The translations under genes and the position numbers were made by a program. From Atriophallophorus winterbourni (Eukaryota > Platyhelminthes > Trematoda > Plagiorchiida > Microphallidae), in NCBI GenBank assembly GCA_013407085.1, contig JACCGJ010008551.1:1-64000 (forward strand): 64,000 bases of DNA, in the 5' to 3' direction. Below the pieces are notes generated by a model. That model did not search any database. It had not been told where the DNA came from and worked only from the letters and a program-made list of their open reading frames with translations. Positions 1 to 13,439 of this stretch are shown piece after piece; within the stretch, counting starts at the first letter, position 1, and each line of letters starts with the position of its first letter.

Positions 1-1
1 T

Positions 2-217
2 TCAATACATGTTGATCAATTTGGGCATCAGTTCGACTGGGACCGCACAAGAATATTAGCCAGAGGAAACGACCGACGGGCGCGAGAATTCCTGGAAGCG
101 TGGCATTCAACAACAAATTCAGTTAACCAGCATCTCCAACTGGCTGCAACATATGGACCAATGAAAAACCGCTCACGGAGAAGGCATAACATGAACTCGA
201 ACAATCCGCGGGAGTGA
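2..217 (+). pseudogene. Penelope-like element, C-terminal end of ORF (cut by window edge)
   Basis: An open frame enters from the left edge and stops at TGA 215-217. The peptide holds FGHQFDWDRTRILARG, then REFLEAWHS, then NSVNQHLQLAATYGPM. A histidine-rich FDW/ILAR block followed by an E..W block and an N...H/L..YGP ending is the usual end of the GIY-YIG endonuclease region of Penelope-like retroelements. The reverse transcriptase would lie outside the window. The family call rests on these short motifs only; whether the full element is intact cannot be seen. Confidence 0.6.
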
Positions 218-710
218 CCGTGAACGGACAGGCAAACGGTATAATTCCAGCTACAAGACGCTTCGAAAGACGTTTTGCTGATGATGTCATCTAGCCTGAT
301 GACGAAACGTCGAAGAACAACTAGGCAAGCTTGGCGAACACAAGGTGAACACGAGAGATGCCTTTCAGCTCGAAAGCTACTAGTTATCGCTCCTCAACAT
401 TTCAAGCTTTATCGGAAATATGCGAAAGATTTGAGGGAGGTAGCATTTGGCATCAAAATTGTCATCTAGAACGGAATTCCCAAGAAACCGACGTGGTTTG
501 TTAGATGGCTTATGAAGTCGTGAACATTTTTTCTTTCAATGCTAGTCAGTTCGTTGTGATCTGATGCCAATAGCCTGAAACACGTTAGTCCATCGTTGGG
601 TATTTTCACAGGGACTAAACGATATCCTCGTCGTAGTGATTAGGTTCGAGGACCATTGAAAATTTGGAAGGATATCAAAAGAAAATACTCATTTGCATGC
701 ATTTCCATCG
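218..710. other. 3' flank of Penelope-like element, then unassigned DNA
   Basis: No gene is recognised. Near 291-310 the string CTGATGACGAAACGTC carries hammerhead core nucleotides without a helix II. The rest shows no motif. Confidence 0.35.
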
Positions 711-756
711 CACACACCACAACCGGCTTCGTGCTGTTTGTACTCTGCCAGTTGGG
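711..756 (-). ncRNA. Decayed hammerhead-type repeat (family B)
   Basis: On the minus strand the order is a CTGATGA-like block with substitutions, a GTAC-AAACA-GCAC helix II, a GAA block and CCGGT. It aligns with the intact family B core at 57142-57171. The first core block is mutated, so activity is not expected. Confidence 0.4.
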
Positions 757-1107
757 ATAGAACTATCAGGATACGCATGCCGTGAAAATGCGGAGGAGTG
801 GTAAACAACAATAGAGGAAAATATTCGTATAGATGATGTTTAAATTGTGTTCACTGAGTGTGCGTATTTGGCGTTGGACGATGGTAAAGAAGTTTTGCTT
901 GTAAGACAACACAGGAAGTTCAACTAACATTTAAATAAGTATCCGGCAACGATGCATGGTGGTCAAACACTTGAATAGGCGATCATTCCGGGTTAAGTAG
1001 TGAAAAGTTCATCAATAACAGGATTGTGTTGTTGTTCACATTGACACTTAAATGCGGGTTTCTGGATGTTAGTCCTATTTGGGTGAAGCTTACAAAAGAT
1101 AAAGGTA
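757..1107. other. No recognised feature
   Basis: Apart from the flank of the family B repeat (a GCATGC-containing segment up to about 830), nothing recognisable is seen. Confidence 0.3.
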
Positions 1108-1230
1108 AGGAAGCACAAGCCTGATCCAGCAAAGTGCGGCACAGTCAGAGACTGCACGTGGGCTAGGATACTGTCAGGTTGCCCAGACCTAGACGGATAT
1201 GAGGAAGAAAAGAGAACAACATCACCATGA
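1108..1230 (-). repeat. SINE-A copy (partial)
   Basis: Carries the family core CACAAGCCTGATCC, CAGTCAGAGACTGCACGTGG and GTCAGGTTGCCCAG. Strand is assigned from the shared 3' hairpin and CATAC-type tail, which lie at the low-coordinate end here. Confidence 0.75.
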
Positions 1231-2011
1231 GTCTCGAAACGGTAGGTGGATGGTAGTCGCAGTTTCTATATGTTTCACCCTATCACAATTTAATGTTTTC
1301 ATCGGTTCACATCGAAATAATCGCAAACCAAGTAGTTCATTGAAGCCGTATACGCGGATCGCTAAACCTGATTGTTTGACAAGTCACAACAACTGTTTAT
1401 TGCTATTGATCTAGTAAGCGATTCTGATGTGGGTGTGCGAAAAATCACGGCCTCCGTTTGGAAACATGATGATAAACTGAGAGATGACAAGTCGCACTGA
1501 AGGGCGTTGAAATCACAGGTCGCTAGCTGCAGATAATTGATTGAATAACAATCGCGCATAACAGAAAAGTGTGAGTTTATTTAGCAAATGTAATTTTTAC
1601 TTGCACACTAAACGTCTTTGTCCGTAATGAAACTCTCAGGCACGTGCTTCAGGATGTTGTTGAAAGATAACGGTAAATATAGTTCACCACCGATAAGCGC
1701 TAGATGTAGCTCTAAATAGTTCGATTTCTCTATTAGAGCTTTCGTTTGGCGCAACTTTGCATCGTCTCACAGCACAAAAGCATTATCTAACGCATCAAAC
1801 ATTCATAGAATTAAAACCAAAGCTTGGGTAGTCGTTTTGACAAAATTAGTTATCGCCACCCTGGAACCAACAACTCGGCCTCTTCTTAAACAGCAGTTTC
1901 ACGAAAATTCCAGGTAGACCGCCAACATTCAGCAAAGTTAGATAAAACATGTAACTGGACAACTATCGATTCCGGCACGTAACCCATCCAGCACCATTGT
2001 CGTTTCAACGA
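1231..2011. other. No recognised feature
   Basis: Read on both strands. Only short spurious frames; no motif, tRNA or repeat was identified. Confidence 0.3.
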
Positions 2012-2220
2012 TGTATGTATGTATGAAAGCACAAGCCTGATCCAGGCAAAGTGCAGCACAATGACAGACTGTACGTGGGCTAAGATACAGTCAGGTTGCC
2101 TCGGCCCAGACATATATAAGAATGAAAATAGATATAGTAGTGAGACTTCAGTGTGTTTCAGTATGCAGCTCACTACCGGTAGCCAATCAATTTAGCACGA
2201 TATTAGCCGCACAGCTTGTA
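2012..2220 (-). repeat. SINE-A copy, near full length
   Basis: Begins on the plus strand with a GTAT microsatellite and ATGAAAGCACAAGCCTGATC. It runs through the GTCAGGTTGCC block to CAATCAATTTAGCACG and the head segment. The microsatellite is the 3' tail of the minus-strand SINE. Confidence 0.85.
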
Positions 2221-5175
2221 ATCAAGCATAGTGAACGTGTTCAACCACATTTAAATCACACAGGAAATCTGATGATACTCAAAAATATGTGATGCTTCCC
2301 CTTTTCCCAACACCACTTTTCACACTGACACAAAACCCGGCCTTATTGTCACTGCACTCGAAACGACGCGACAGCAAGTACTCCACCTGTTGCCGGCGAA
2401 GTGTGGTGTTGTGAAAACAGATGTATGATGATTTAATGAGGTCGAATGTCCTGGCTTGCTGGATGCACGATTCAAAATCGGCATAGCAGTGCCAATTAAG
2501 GCGGCAAACGACAGGTGTGCGGAGTGCTATAGACGTGGGGAGATTGATGGTGGTCGTAATATAAGGGCATTGTTATAAGCTGCTCGATAAACAAGGGAAA
2601 ATGCAAAATATGTGAGCCAATACATATACACTGCGGATGGGTTTTTATATCGATGAACGGTAATATCACATACACTTTGAAACTAGTGGTTGATATACCG
2701 ACAGGAATGTTGGTTTCCCATCCAGTATGCCTCAGGTCTCAGCAGCAGAAAGCAGTACAGACATTAAGATTGCATCCACTGGACTATCGAATTGCGTTAT
2801 TTCCTGATTACTGTGTTTACAACATTTACATCCAGCATGGATGGAAATTGGGGGTGAAACCTTATATCGTTATCCATGCAAGAAAAGATGTCATCACAAT
2901 GTGTGAAAGGAATCTTACAGTCAAACTGTTCAATGCAGCAAAACTTTGAAGGCAGTACACGAAGCATAATGTTACATAAGATTTTTTAAACAATACGAAA
3001 AATGACATTTAAATTCAGTGTATTTACTAGAGTCTGACAACGAGTTTTCAATCTCAATGACCAAATCAGTAGATAGTCCGAATACAACAGAAAGGTGAAA
3101 CAAAAATAAATTCCATCAAAATTCGTTGCTCAAGCGGAACAACATGCCTTCGAGACGAGAGAGGATTATATTGTTGAGCAATAATGATCGCTACGTGCCG
3201 GCTTAGTCATAATTCTCGTTTGCTCAGGCTAATCCAATTAGACGTGCCTGTGAAGAACACAGTGCCATCGCCACAACGAACAAACCATTCGTGCGTGAAA
3301 GTTGCACCGTTAAGCAACCGCAATAACAGGATATTATTTTCCACTTGAGAAAATCTTCCTCCACTAGGCGAGTATTTGAGCTGTTTTGGTGTGAGAGGTC
3401 CAACACGATACAAGACTATAAAAACCCGCAATTTTTGGTCACCTAGAGTACCGTCAAGAGTGAGATATGTAGAGCGCCAGACGGAATGAGTCATCCACAT
3501 GTATATCTGCATAAATCTTCTGTAGACCTAGGTCAACGTAAGGTCAGCTTAATATTGAACAGTAAGACACCGAAACACTCTTGAGGACACGTTAGAAGTA
3601 ACAACAAAGAGAATTTTTGTAAATTTTTAGTTAGATATGATACATATTACAATAAAACAAATGATTGCTTCAGTGTACTTGCATTTGTCAATATCTGTAT
3701 ATCTACTTCGAAATTGAAATCAGATGAGTAAGTACGTTTGATCAAAATAAATTTTGCTAATAATATAATTATACCAACCCAATCCAGACGTTCGGATGAG
3801 TATCTGCAATACAAGTCTACCATGCTACCCGTAGGTTGAATGACCAGCATTTGTGATTCCCGCAAAACAAAGACCCCAACAAAAGTAGCAACCAGGAAGA
3901 TCACGACGAATTTCACTTAGAGCTTTAGTTAACAACATTTGAAAAGACTCATATGGGCAATGTGTGATCACATATACAAAAATGGAAGGAATATTACTAT
4001 ACACATGTAAATAGTTAGAGTACCTACACCTTAGTCGAGATGTAGTAAGTTAGTTAACACCAAGAATCGTGTTACGTCGAGATGCAATCAATGTGAGGCT
4101 TTGCACAGGCTTCAGATTGGACAAGATATTCGAATGTGAATGTTTTCGCTCTCTGTGTTAATGAGCGTGTTTAATATTATGTGTTACCATCGAGAACAAG
4201 GAATATTTAAAAATATATAACACAAGAAAAAAATACACAAAGAGTAACACATAGATTTTCACTGGTCAAAATACACGTTAATGAATTTCAGATTAACGGA
4301 CGAAAATCACAATCCTTGAGTGTGATTTTTGATTTATTCAGAAATCCAGAAAACTGCATACTTAGTAGAAAAAACTTGTTAGGTATCTAGTGTAGAAAAG
4401 TCAAGATCTACATCTAGGTTGACCATTTCCTGATACATTATCATGGACTTATCATCTTATGTTTATGCTCACTAAAGTACGTAGGCTCTCGTTGTACACC
4501 TTCCATTATGCGCTCTCTTAGCGTGAGCCCTGAGTTAATTTCTCACTTTACTGACTCTTATATCATGCCCTGTCTTGTGGACTGTTCTCGTACAATTTAC
4601 CCGTACACCTTCCTAAAGCTGTAATAATAAGACGTTGTATTAATATTATTGTTCACTTCAGTTCTAGCTCCCACGAACATCCTGAAAATTATTTGAAGCA
4701 ACGCTTTTCTTATTGCACTTGGCTTACTAATACTATTCTCAACGATATATCCCAACCACTCCACAACGAACGCATCAAATCCCATTCTCCATCTATTAAT
4801 CGTTTGAAGCATATTATATTATTATTAACTAGAATGCCACTATATTGGCGATCCTTGATACGAATCTCTGCAAGGTATCTGTCAAAAGTAGGTTGCCAAA
4901 GATCAATCACGGAAACAGTTGTATCGTTGATATGCTGTGTTATGGGTTGTTGTCTCTGTAATTATGAACCGTTTTTATTGAACATTCTTACATTCTTATC
5001 CATTTCCCGCAAAATAGAGAGCTTTCTCGATATTCTAGGTGCATACAAATTTAGGCTTTGAAGCCATTATCCAATAGAACTGTTGCAACGAACCACGACG
5101 TTCGGATGCAGATTTACAGCGTCCATGGTGCATCTAAATGACCAATAAATTGGGTTGTTGCTGTTGTAAGTTCCG
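2221..5175. other. No recognised gene
   Basis: Frames of 98-122 codons at 2653-2949, 3207-3512 (minus) and 4693-5061 have no recognisable domain, and the sequence is AT-rich. I see no mobile-element motif I would defend. Confidence 0.3.
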
Positions 5176-5640
5176 TGGATGTGAGCAACAGAATACATGT
5201 TCGTCTTTACCGAAAATCTTCACTTGCATGCAGTTGCATCACACACACCCCACGACCGGTTTTGTGGTGTCTACACTCACCAGGTAGGAACGGTAGGATC
5301 AGTATTCGCATGCGCTTTAAACAGTGGAAGAATGGTAAACAAGTTGCGCGTGTAAGCCACTATTGGATAAGGTTGGCATGACCAACTTGTTCAATCACAT
5401 GTGCCGACGCACATGTAGAAAGGTTAAACCCATGGACATGTAATATAAATCCGTATTTGCATGCATTTTCATCAAACACCGCACGACCGGTTTTGTGCTG
5501 TTTGCCCTCCCCAGGCAGTAACAGTACAATCAGGACTAGCATGCGTTGAAACAGTAGAAAACGGTAAAAAAGTTTAGCTTGGAAGCCACTGTTAGGAGAA
5601 GTTGGCAAGACAAACTTGTTTAATACTTGCATTAAGAAAG
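5176..5640 (-). repeat. Tandem pair of hammerhead-type repeats (family B)
   Basis: Two similar units lie head to tail, with equivalent points at 5251 and 5482 (period about 231 bp). Each has, on the plus strand, GCATGC, a CACAC run, CACGACCGGTTTTGTG and a CAGG end. On the minus strand this is a hammerhead layout with the self-complementary ACCGGU of helix III. Both units have lost core bases (CTGGTGA and CTGGGGA in place of CTGATGA, AAAAC in place of GAAAC), so they are relics. Confidence 0.6.
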
Positions 5641-8600
5641 ACGCACGTATCTTAATTTCAAAAGTGACTTAAGAAGTTACGTCAAGTATAACATGATTTG
5701 TAATAGTTATAGGCATTCAAAACAAATTTGTTTCTCCCAAATAAACTGCGATGCACTCATTAAGCAAGGCTGATATGTTTTAATTCAAACCCTGTGTTGA
5801 ATGCGGGATTGTGGTCACTTTCATTATTTTCGATGTCAACAACAAACAATCATTATCGTCGACTTCACCTTGACGCGCGTCTACTATATTTAACTAAATG
5901 ATTTTATAAATCCATCGAAACGATAAAACTTTAGTGATACACACAACAACAACGTATGCAGTTCCCGAGAACAACAACGACGTCATGCTCTAGCAAACGT
6001 ACCATGTAAAAAAATATCAGTCAAATTAAACCAGGTTATCAGACAGAACAATCTCACAATGGAGAGAACATTGACAGCACGGTGTACAACGCTTGAGGAA
6101 TTTCGACAAACAGATGTCAGTGACGGGAATGAACCTGAACTTAAGTGTAATTTAAACACCCAGCAAACCTCACTTGACGTTAGATACCCGTCCATTTTAC
6201 GTGACAACCCTCATTTATCAAAACGTGGAGGACTAGCACCGGGCCACGTGAATGTCAACACCGTGGAGGACTCAAACCTGTCAAATTTATACACTGCGCT
6301 CAAACTACGGTCGCATTATCAATGTTGTGCACACTGCGTAATGGCTTTTGATAATGCTAGTACATATGTGATACCCGCATGCTGATAATACACATCGATA
6401 ACAAGCGAGAAAAAAGCACGTTCGGTTAGAAAATGCTGATAGCAAAAACTAGTTCAAGGAAAAGGCGCACCGATCAGTTATATCGCACACATCAGGTTAA
6501 GAAAACAAGCTTAATGGACCATTGATTGTCTACCTTCATCTTAGAAATGTTGATAATAATAATAATAATTACACGACATTGGCATTGGATCGCACATGTA
6601 TGACCGTCAATAACATTATGGCGATCTGTATTTAACGAGGACGATGTGCCTATGTATGTTTTGCGAACTAATCCGGTGCTAAACAAACGCGGGTGAGTCA
6701 TAAACAGATGAAATCCTACACGACGCCGCTTCGAATCAGAATCAACCTACCGGGAACGACAAGACGAGGATGAGATTTACGATTGTCACCCGGTCAGTGA
6801 GGCGGAAGAAAACATGAAAATGGGCGTGGAGAGGAAATGATTTTCGGCGATGAGGTGGGCCAAGATAAGAACTACACTTAGAGCAGCTGAAGCTGTCATA
6901 CGATACCACCGGGGACTTACTTAGCCTTGTGAGCCTGATAATCCGGCTGATTTTGGAATACCGAACTGGCTGAGAATGCAGATGTGGGTAATTTCAATGG
7001 TCCAATATCCGCGTGAATTCGTTTAACACCGGCCGAATCTGAGAAACAAAACGAAAGTAGAATAGAGAAAATGCAGCTAGAATAAAAATTGAGAATAAAT
7101 TTAAATGAAGATAATGTACCATTTGAGATTTCACGGTATAGTCTAAAAAGTAATTCGGAGTATTAATACCTTTGTTGTATGTACAGCATGTCGCTGCAGA
7201 AACCGTCAAACATGGTGTGCAATGATCGTAAAGGATTTGAAATAATGCAGAGGAATTAAAGGAAAGCAGGAGAATAAGTAGGTAATCACTTCAGACTTAA
7301 CATTGAGGAGATAAATTTGGGAGAGGGCCTTGATAACAGAACAAAAGTAAGTCGTCAGAGTTGATGAGACATGAATGAAACTTTTTCCCATTAAATTCGA
7401 TACCCCAAACAACAGTAGTCATGTCAGAAAGGTCATTTCGAATCAAGTGTAAGTAATTTTTCGTGGCGTTTGCTGAGGTACTGTTCAGCAGCGAACTGCC
7501 GATAAAAAGATGCTCAGAATATTTGAGATGGTGGATGGCACCTTGAGACACGTGGAGGGGAGCTGCCTGTTGTGAAAAATTAACATCATAGTACTAACTC
7601 GGCTGTTATTATCAGTGTAGCTGAATGCTCGATTGCAGCAGGTTTATAAAATATATTCTACAGAAACCTGAAGCAAATTATATTATTTCTATGAGACAAA
7701 TGAGGATACCTACGTGTAAACTTACACACGCATCCGGTGGTGCGTAGAATGGTATTAACAAGACGACTTTCTTTCAATTCTTATAATTTTACTAAAATAT
7801 GATTTCGTGGGATAATCAGCAAATAAAGTTACGCAAACAAATGAAATGGTGTCCAAAAAGAGACCAACTCAAAATAGGACTGGGAGATGTGACGCTAATG
7901 TTTAATGACCTTTACGATATGGCATCTCAACGGTTCATTTATAAACCCATCGAACTCCGACCTTCTTAAATTTCCCAGTTCGAACCTTCTTTGTCATAAA
8001 GCCAAGCCAGCCTGACCTCGGTAGATGAGAATTCGATAGGGAAGATAGAAACAACTGTTTTTACTCTTTCAACTATCGTCCAATATTATAATGTTAGTGT
8101 TACCAGGATAGAATTTATCTTCCATGATTTCGCCAACCCTCCGAAACGGCTATCTCAAGTTTCGACTTTGTATATCATTCAACCATAAAGTTCTTAGGTT
8201 CACGGAACTTGATCATATTGACCAAACGGGATACAATCGAGTATGTATTTTGAATCATGGGGAAGTGATACACGATTGAGCATTAGCTGGCCTTTTGACA
8301 CGAATGACAGTACGGAACTTGATTAGCGAGGTAAATTTACTGAGATATAGATTTAAGAACTACATGGAACGCAATATTTTAAACAGAATTGAAAATCAGT
8401 GAGGCTTACAGATCACGCACTGAACAACGTATGCAAAATATGGCATTATACGATGTTAGAAAATTAATCTTCCTGACTTTACGTGAAGACAGTAAAAGCA
8501 AGAGCTCGGTTGAGACATGCAAGAACAGTGGATCACAGCGATCCATTATGTGGTCATCATCATTGATTTGATTGGTTGATTTATAGCTTCTGTGCGGATA

Positions 8601-11600
8601 GGTCATCCAAAAGAAGAACGCATTAAACCTGTTTAATAGTAACTTTAAAACAAAAACTTATTCACTCAAGATTAACTGAACCCAATCTTATTGACTCTAC
8701 GTGAAGACGGCAAACAGCTAGAAATCGATGATGGTGGAGTGTAAGTGCAAAGGATGATAGAAATCCAAAATAATAGTAAAAGTTGCACTTTTGCTTATAC
8801 AACACATTTGAGTCAACTGACATGTGCCGCATTTATCCGCATTTAATCAATGCGAATGTGTTAGTTGAGATAAGTGATGTTAGTCTTGCCTACATGGCTT
8901 GACACTACATGACGGTTTTTCTCTGTTGAGTAGATTATGCGGTGGTTTGAGTACTACTCAAACATGTCCAATGCTCTGTATATCACCTTTGTTCTAAGGA
9001 GGCATCAACGTTAGAAACGAAACCTTGTATAAACGATTTCCTTAAAATTTAGTTTAATAAGGGTTTATTGTCGGTGTTTTCATTAAACCCATGTGAAAAA
9101 CTACACTTCAGTGCAAAAGTTTTAGGATATGAATAAAAGAATAGATTGGCTTCTTGCAGGAAAATCTGCATCAAAACGGGGTCAATGCGTTATGAAAATC
9201 GAATAAAAATTACGCAAGAGCTAAATTCTGATTGCGGATAAAGTTTCGACTGAAGATTTTGAAAAAAAAACAAGAAAGGTCAGATGAAGTTAGAACTTGA
9301 TTTGATAACCTATGCTGTTTGTTGGATGGGAAATAGCAGTAATTATGTAGCGCCTGTCATTATAATCTCCTTCGAAATAACAATCGAAAGCTATATTGTA
9401 CAGTGGGATAAATTCATGAATGCAAAATAAACCGACAGACAGGTTAATCCCAGTCAAATACGACTTTAAGATAACCCGAATGAATGACTGATTTATGGAT
9501 TAAAATATATTTCAAATAATATTGCTATTGCTATTAAAAATGTGCAACGCATAAATAAAGACAGCACTAATGGCTGACCAAATCACAATAGACTATCACC
9601 ATATGATAGTGAATCATTGTTTTCAATATCAACACCCACGATGCGATATGATTTCAAAAGATTGTGAAATGCATTCGCTAAATACTTAGATTTAATTGGA
9701 ACGTGAACCGTGCGCGAGCAAGGGTGTTTGTGTTTTTCATTGCCCAAATGTGTACAAAACAATTGTTCAATTAGATCAATGTGCGGACGTAGAAAGAAAT
9801 TAAGCAGCGTGTACAACGAGAAAACATTTATTTTGTTAACGAATTGAAACATGGCATGTGTAAACACCACGTCGGATTAGGCAGCGGTTTTGTAGAATGA
9901 TGAGGGTGAAAGTTGATGTATCCTTGAACAAGAGCTTACACAATAATGGGTTTGTTGCAGAAATATAAGGACGGTTTAAAGGCGATTTTAATGAGCGGTA
10001 TACATTAGCACTGCTCCGATATATATCGCTGCGTCAGCACCTTGTACGATACACATAACATCAGAGATAAGGCCAGATCCTGACCGTCAACCCGTCAGCA
10101 TTGCGTTGCATGTGATCAAAATTCATTCTAATAGATTGTGTAATTTTCTTGTTTTCAGATTATGGGGGTTGTGTGATAATTATGCGCAAACGGTTTGTCA
10201 CGGAAGCCTCGATATTAGATATTGCAATGTTCGCTCTCAGAAGCTCATGCTTGCCGAATGGATGAAACTGATTATATTGTACATCAAGAGGTTATCCGAG
10301 TGTGTTTAAATTTATTTTCAAATGATATATATATATATGTGTGTAAAGGCCTACAAATACATTCCGACTACCATTCAGCCAGTGCTACATAGCTCAAGAA
10401 ACTTTTCTACACTTAGTGTACGAGTAGAGCGCGAAAATTTTCATAGATTTTCAAAATTGAGCCTTCTATTATTAACTATTAAAATGTCAACATTATTTCC
10501 CTTTCGATTTCAAAATCCATGAGCAACATATAACTTTCAATGTGGGCACCTTTGCACATAGAACAAAAATAAGAGCAACACTTTTTTTCAAAATCCTGTA
10601 ATGTCTCTGAGAATATAAATTGTTACACAGCTACGCTATCGATCACACCCTTACGACGGACCGGATGTTTGATTAACCAGACAACTGACACTGATAAGGT
10701 TGTTGCGACATCCTCTGGTGTAAGGTAAACAAGATTTTACTACGAATCGCGTTTCGATACATGCTAGAGACCACCATCTTGAATTCCCACAAATCGCGTC
10801 TCTCTCTCACACACACAAACGGAGATTGGGTCCATGTTCTGCTCGAAACGTTAGCCGAGGGTTCCCTGAATATTGTCCGTCACGTACGTGTCAATCACGA
10901 TAAACATGTGTATATAAATTTTGGCAGGTCAGATGGTTATTTCCGTGTGACACACGAACCTCATAATGTAATATTCAATTCGTGTAATCACTTCAATTTA
11001 GAGAAATAAAGGGTTTCATTCCAAATTTCTTACTTCAAAATTGCTTGAGTTGAGGCATCTACCAATGTGCTCAATGAGGCTCATAGAACGCATCAATATT
11101 TTGCCACCACTCCAGAGTTCAAATTATTTCTAATCGAAATTCGAAAAGACTTCCTACACTTCATCACGGGTGTGTGTGATGACATGGAAGCGGCTTCCAA
11201 GATTAATGGTTAAAAAAGCGAACAATTTACAACAACCACATGATTACGGTATGAATGAAAATGTGAAAAATAATAGTATGGCTCATGAATGACGTTCGTA
11301 TGCATATATAAGTCCTAGTTCACTTTTAATATCGTCTTACAAGGAAAGTCCCCCACATGTTCAGGTAAGGACATCCAGGAAAATATAGCACGCGCGACAT
11401 CAAACGCCACCGGCAATCAATACGTTCAATCGGGATGCAGAGCGATAGGGTACGTTCGCTTGTGACACATTTTCATCACACTCTTAAAGCAAGTGGCTTA
11501 GTGGGTGACCTTAAGTCGACACGTTTTTTTCAGAAAATAATAATATTGTGACGTATCCTTCTTTATGTAAAGTCACATAGACCCAGACGTCGCAATTTTT

Positions 11601-12331
11601 CAGTGTATGGAACGTGTTTACACATAGTGCGGATTGAAATGTTTTGCGGACAAAACACGGCAATGGGCGGAAATCGGAGAGCGAAGTGATTGAAGTGGAA
11701 ATGAGGCTGCATCTCGTACGGTGATATATATCTGCTCAACGTGTCAAAAATCAGATTATTTCGGGGTCTGTAATCTTGACGAAATATGGGAATATTAAAT
11801 CTCGACTGTCCTCACGATAAAAATATCTAGACGAATATGTATTTCTGGATACAAAACTGGCTACCATAATGGATGCAGGCGACCAGACGAACGTTATTGT
11901 TTCTGATCAAGCGCCTGCTAAGCCAAGATAATAAATTCTACACATTAACACCATCCATTAGCAATGGGCGCGCCAGCACAGTTTGTATTTTACGAGTTTC
12001 GAACCAACCTTGGTTGTTTATAGTCTAGCCACAATTAGCAACCTTTGTGCATGATCGCCGCGAACAGTTGTTTTTGTTATTGACGAAATCTCGCCAAGGT
12101 CTCAAGTCATGGTTGACCTGAAAACTGCGTCGCATCGATTGTAGGTCAAACTACATGAGACGTAGTGAAAAGCACAAGATGAAAAAACACGTATTTTAGT
12201 GTCTTTATTCACGATCACATTAAAGAAATGTCCCGAGAAAGATAAAAGTGAACCTCATTTGAACGCTCCAAAGATGTCCGAATATATCGAGCTATTAATC
12301 GGCATCTAGCCTTCAAGTATACAATCTGATA
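5641..12331. other. Long stretch without recognised genes
   Basis: About 6.7 kb with only short frames. The 108-codon frame at 6059-6385 has no recognisable domain. Simple repeats occur at 6552-6569 (TAA) and 10323-10336 (AT). Old repeats too diverged to recognise by eye may be present. Confidence 0.3.
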
Positions 12332-13002
12332 TTGTTCAACAAGGGCAAGCAATGGGTATTAGAAGCATTGCGTGTTCCAATAGCAAAAAGCAAAATCCAA
12401 CAAAAGTCGGTGCCAGTTGTGTATGCGATCTACCTACATGTTTCTAGTTTTGCTTGTGATCTACCTCATAATAATAAGCGAGGTCAAATGGTGGGAACTG
12501 AAGCAAATCCTTTTGAAATAGACGAAGCACGCTCTGCTGGAGGAAGAAAATACAACCGAGGTCGTCTTTTTAATGGTGATGAAAAAGCTGAATCAACGGA
12601 CAACGAAGCAGACGTAGTGAACAACAGGAACCACAAACGAAGTATAGACGGACCATGGGTTTTTGGCCTTAACAATGTCTTGGATTGTCGTTACTTTTAT
12701 GTTGCAAAAAGTGACCGAGCTACTTTAGAACAAATTATTCGAAGAGAAGTTCAAGAAGGTTCCGTCATCCACTTAGATGAATGGCCCCCTACTCGACTCT
12801 AAATCGCTATTTCAGTCATTCCATCGTCAACCACCAGCAAAGCTATATTAATCATCAAGATGGAACACATACGCAAAACATTGAACGATCCTGGCTAGAA
12901 ACTAAAATTAGTATTCTCAAAAAGATGAGAGGAGTTCCAATACACACATTGAAATCCCATTTAGACTTTATTAACTGGAAAACTCTACGCCCAAATGAAT
13001 AA
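12332..13002 (+). pseudogene. Merlin-superfamily transposase, frameshifted
   Basis: A DDE transposase of the Merlin/IS1016 (IS1595, ISXO2-like) group. The first frame has NPFEIDEARSAGGRKYNRGR (first Asp at residue 64), IDGPWVFGL, RYFYVAKSDRATLEQIIRRE and GSVIHLDEW (second Asp at residue 149). It stops at 12802. The reading continues in another frame from about 12790 with YSTLNR, YINHQDGTHTQNIERSW (third acidic residue in QNIE) and a K..RGVPIHTLKSHLDFI ending, stopping at 13002. One missing C in the C run at 12784-12788 explains the shift. The upstream part is short compared with typical Merlin transposases, and terminal inverted repeats were not found by eye. The copy is probably dead. Confidence 0.88.
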
Positions 13003-13269
13003 AATCTTGTTGTCTCTTTTTTAAATGATATTCACACGGTATATTGTTAAGTATGATTGTATTAAATAAATTCTTTTTTATAAGATCATATTTCTTATGT
13101 AGATCACATACTAAAGCGGCACCCAAAAGCCTATGCATTTCGATTAATCAGACAATAGGCATTGCGATGAAAATGATAATCCACGAATCGAGTGTAATTT
13201 CAGTTTGACTTTTGAATGTTACGTTCACGTAAATTTAATTCGGTAGAATAATAAAACGCTAAAGTAAAG
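13003..13269. other. 3' flank of Merlin pseudogene
   Basis: AT-rich, with AATAAA-like runs near 13061-13066. A terminal inverted repeat of the transposon could lie here but was not found. Confidence 0.3.
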
Positions 13270-13420
13270 TGTTGCTCACATCCCCCGCAATTACACACCA
13301 CTACAGGTTTCTGGCTGTTTGCCGTCATCAGGTGGAAACAGTGGATAAGTGGTAAACAAAGTTATACTTGAATGCCACTGTTACATAGGGTTCGTACAAT
13401 AAAACGCTAACTTTATAGGC
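13270..13420 (-). repeat. Hammerhead-type repeat (family B), better preserved copy
   Basis: At 13298-13335 the minus strand reads helix I CCAC, core CTGATGA, a GGC-AAACA-GCC helix II, GAAAC and GTA, then GTGG closing helix I. The core blocks are intact. Helix III is reduced to about two pairs, and the first position of helix II is mismatched. The flank shares the CACTTGAATGCCACTG-type segment also seen near 5350 and 42000. Confidence 0.6.
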
Positions 13421-13439
13421 TGATTCACATAACAAAGTC

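Noticed and set aside
4693..5061. 122-codon frame as a gene or Penelope remnant
   Set aside because: Open on both strands with no motif; could not be tied to any family.
6059..6385. 108-codon frame as a gene
   Set aside because: No recognisable domain, no splice or neighbour support; its length is within chance expectation.
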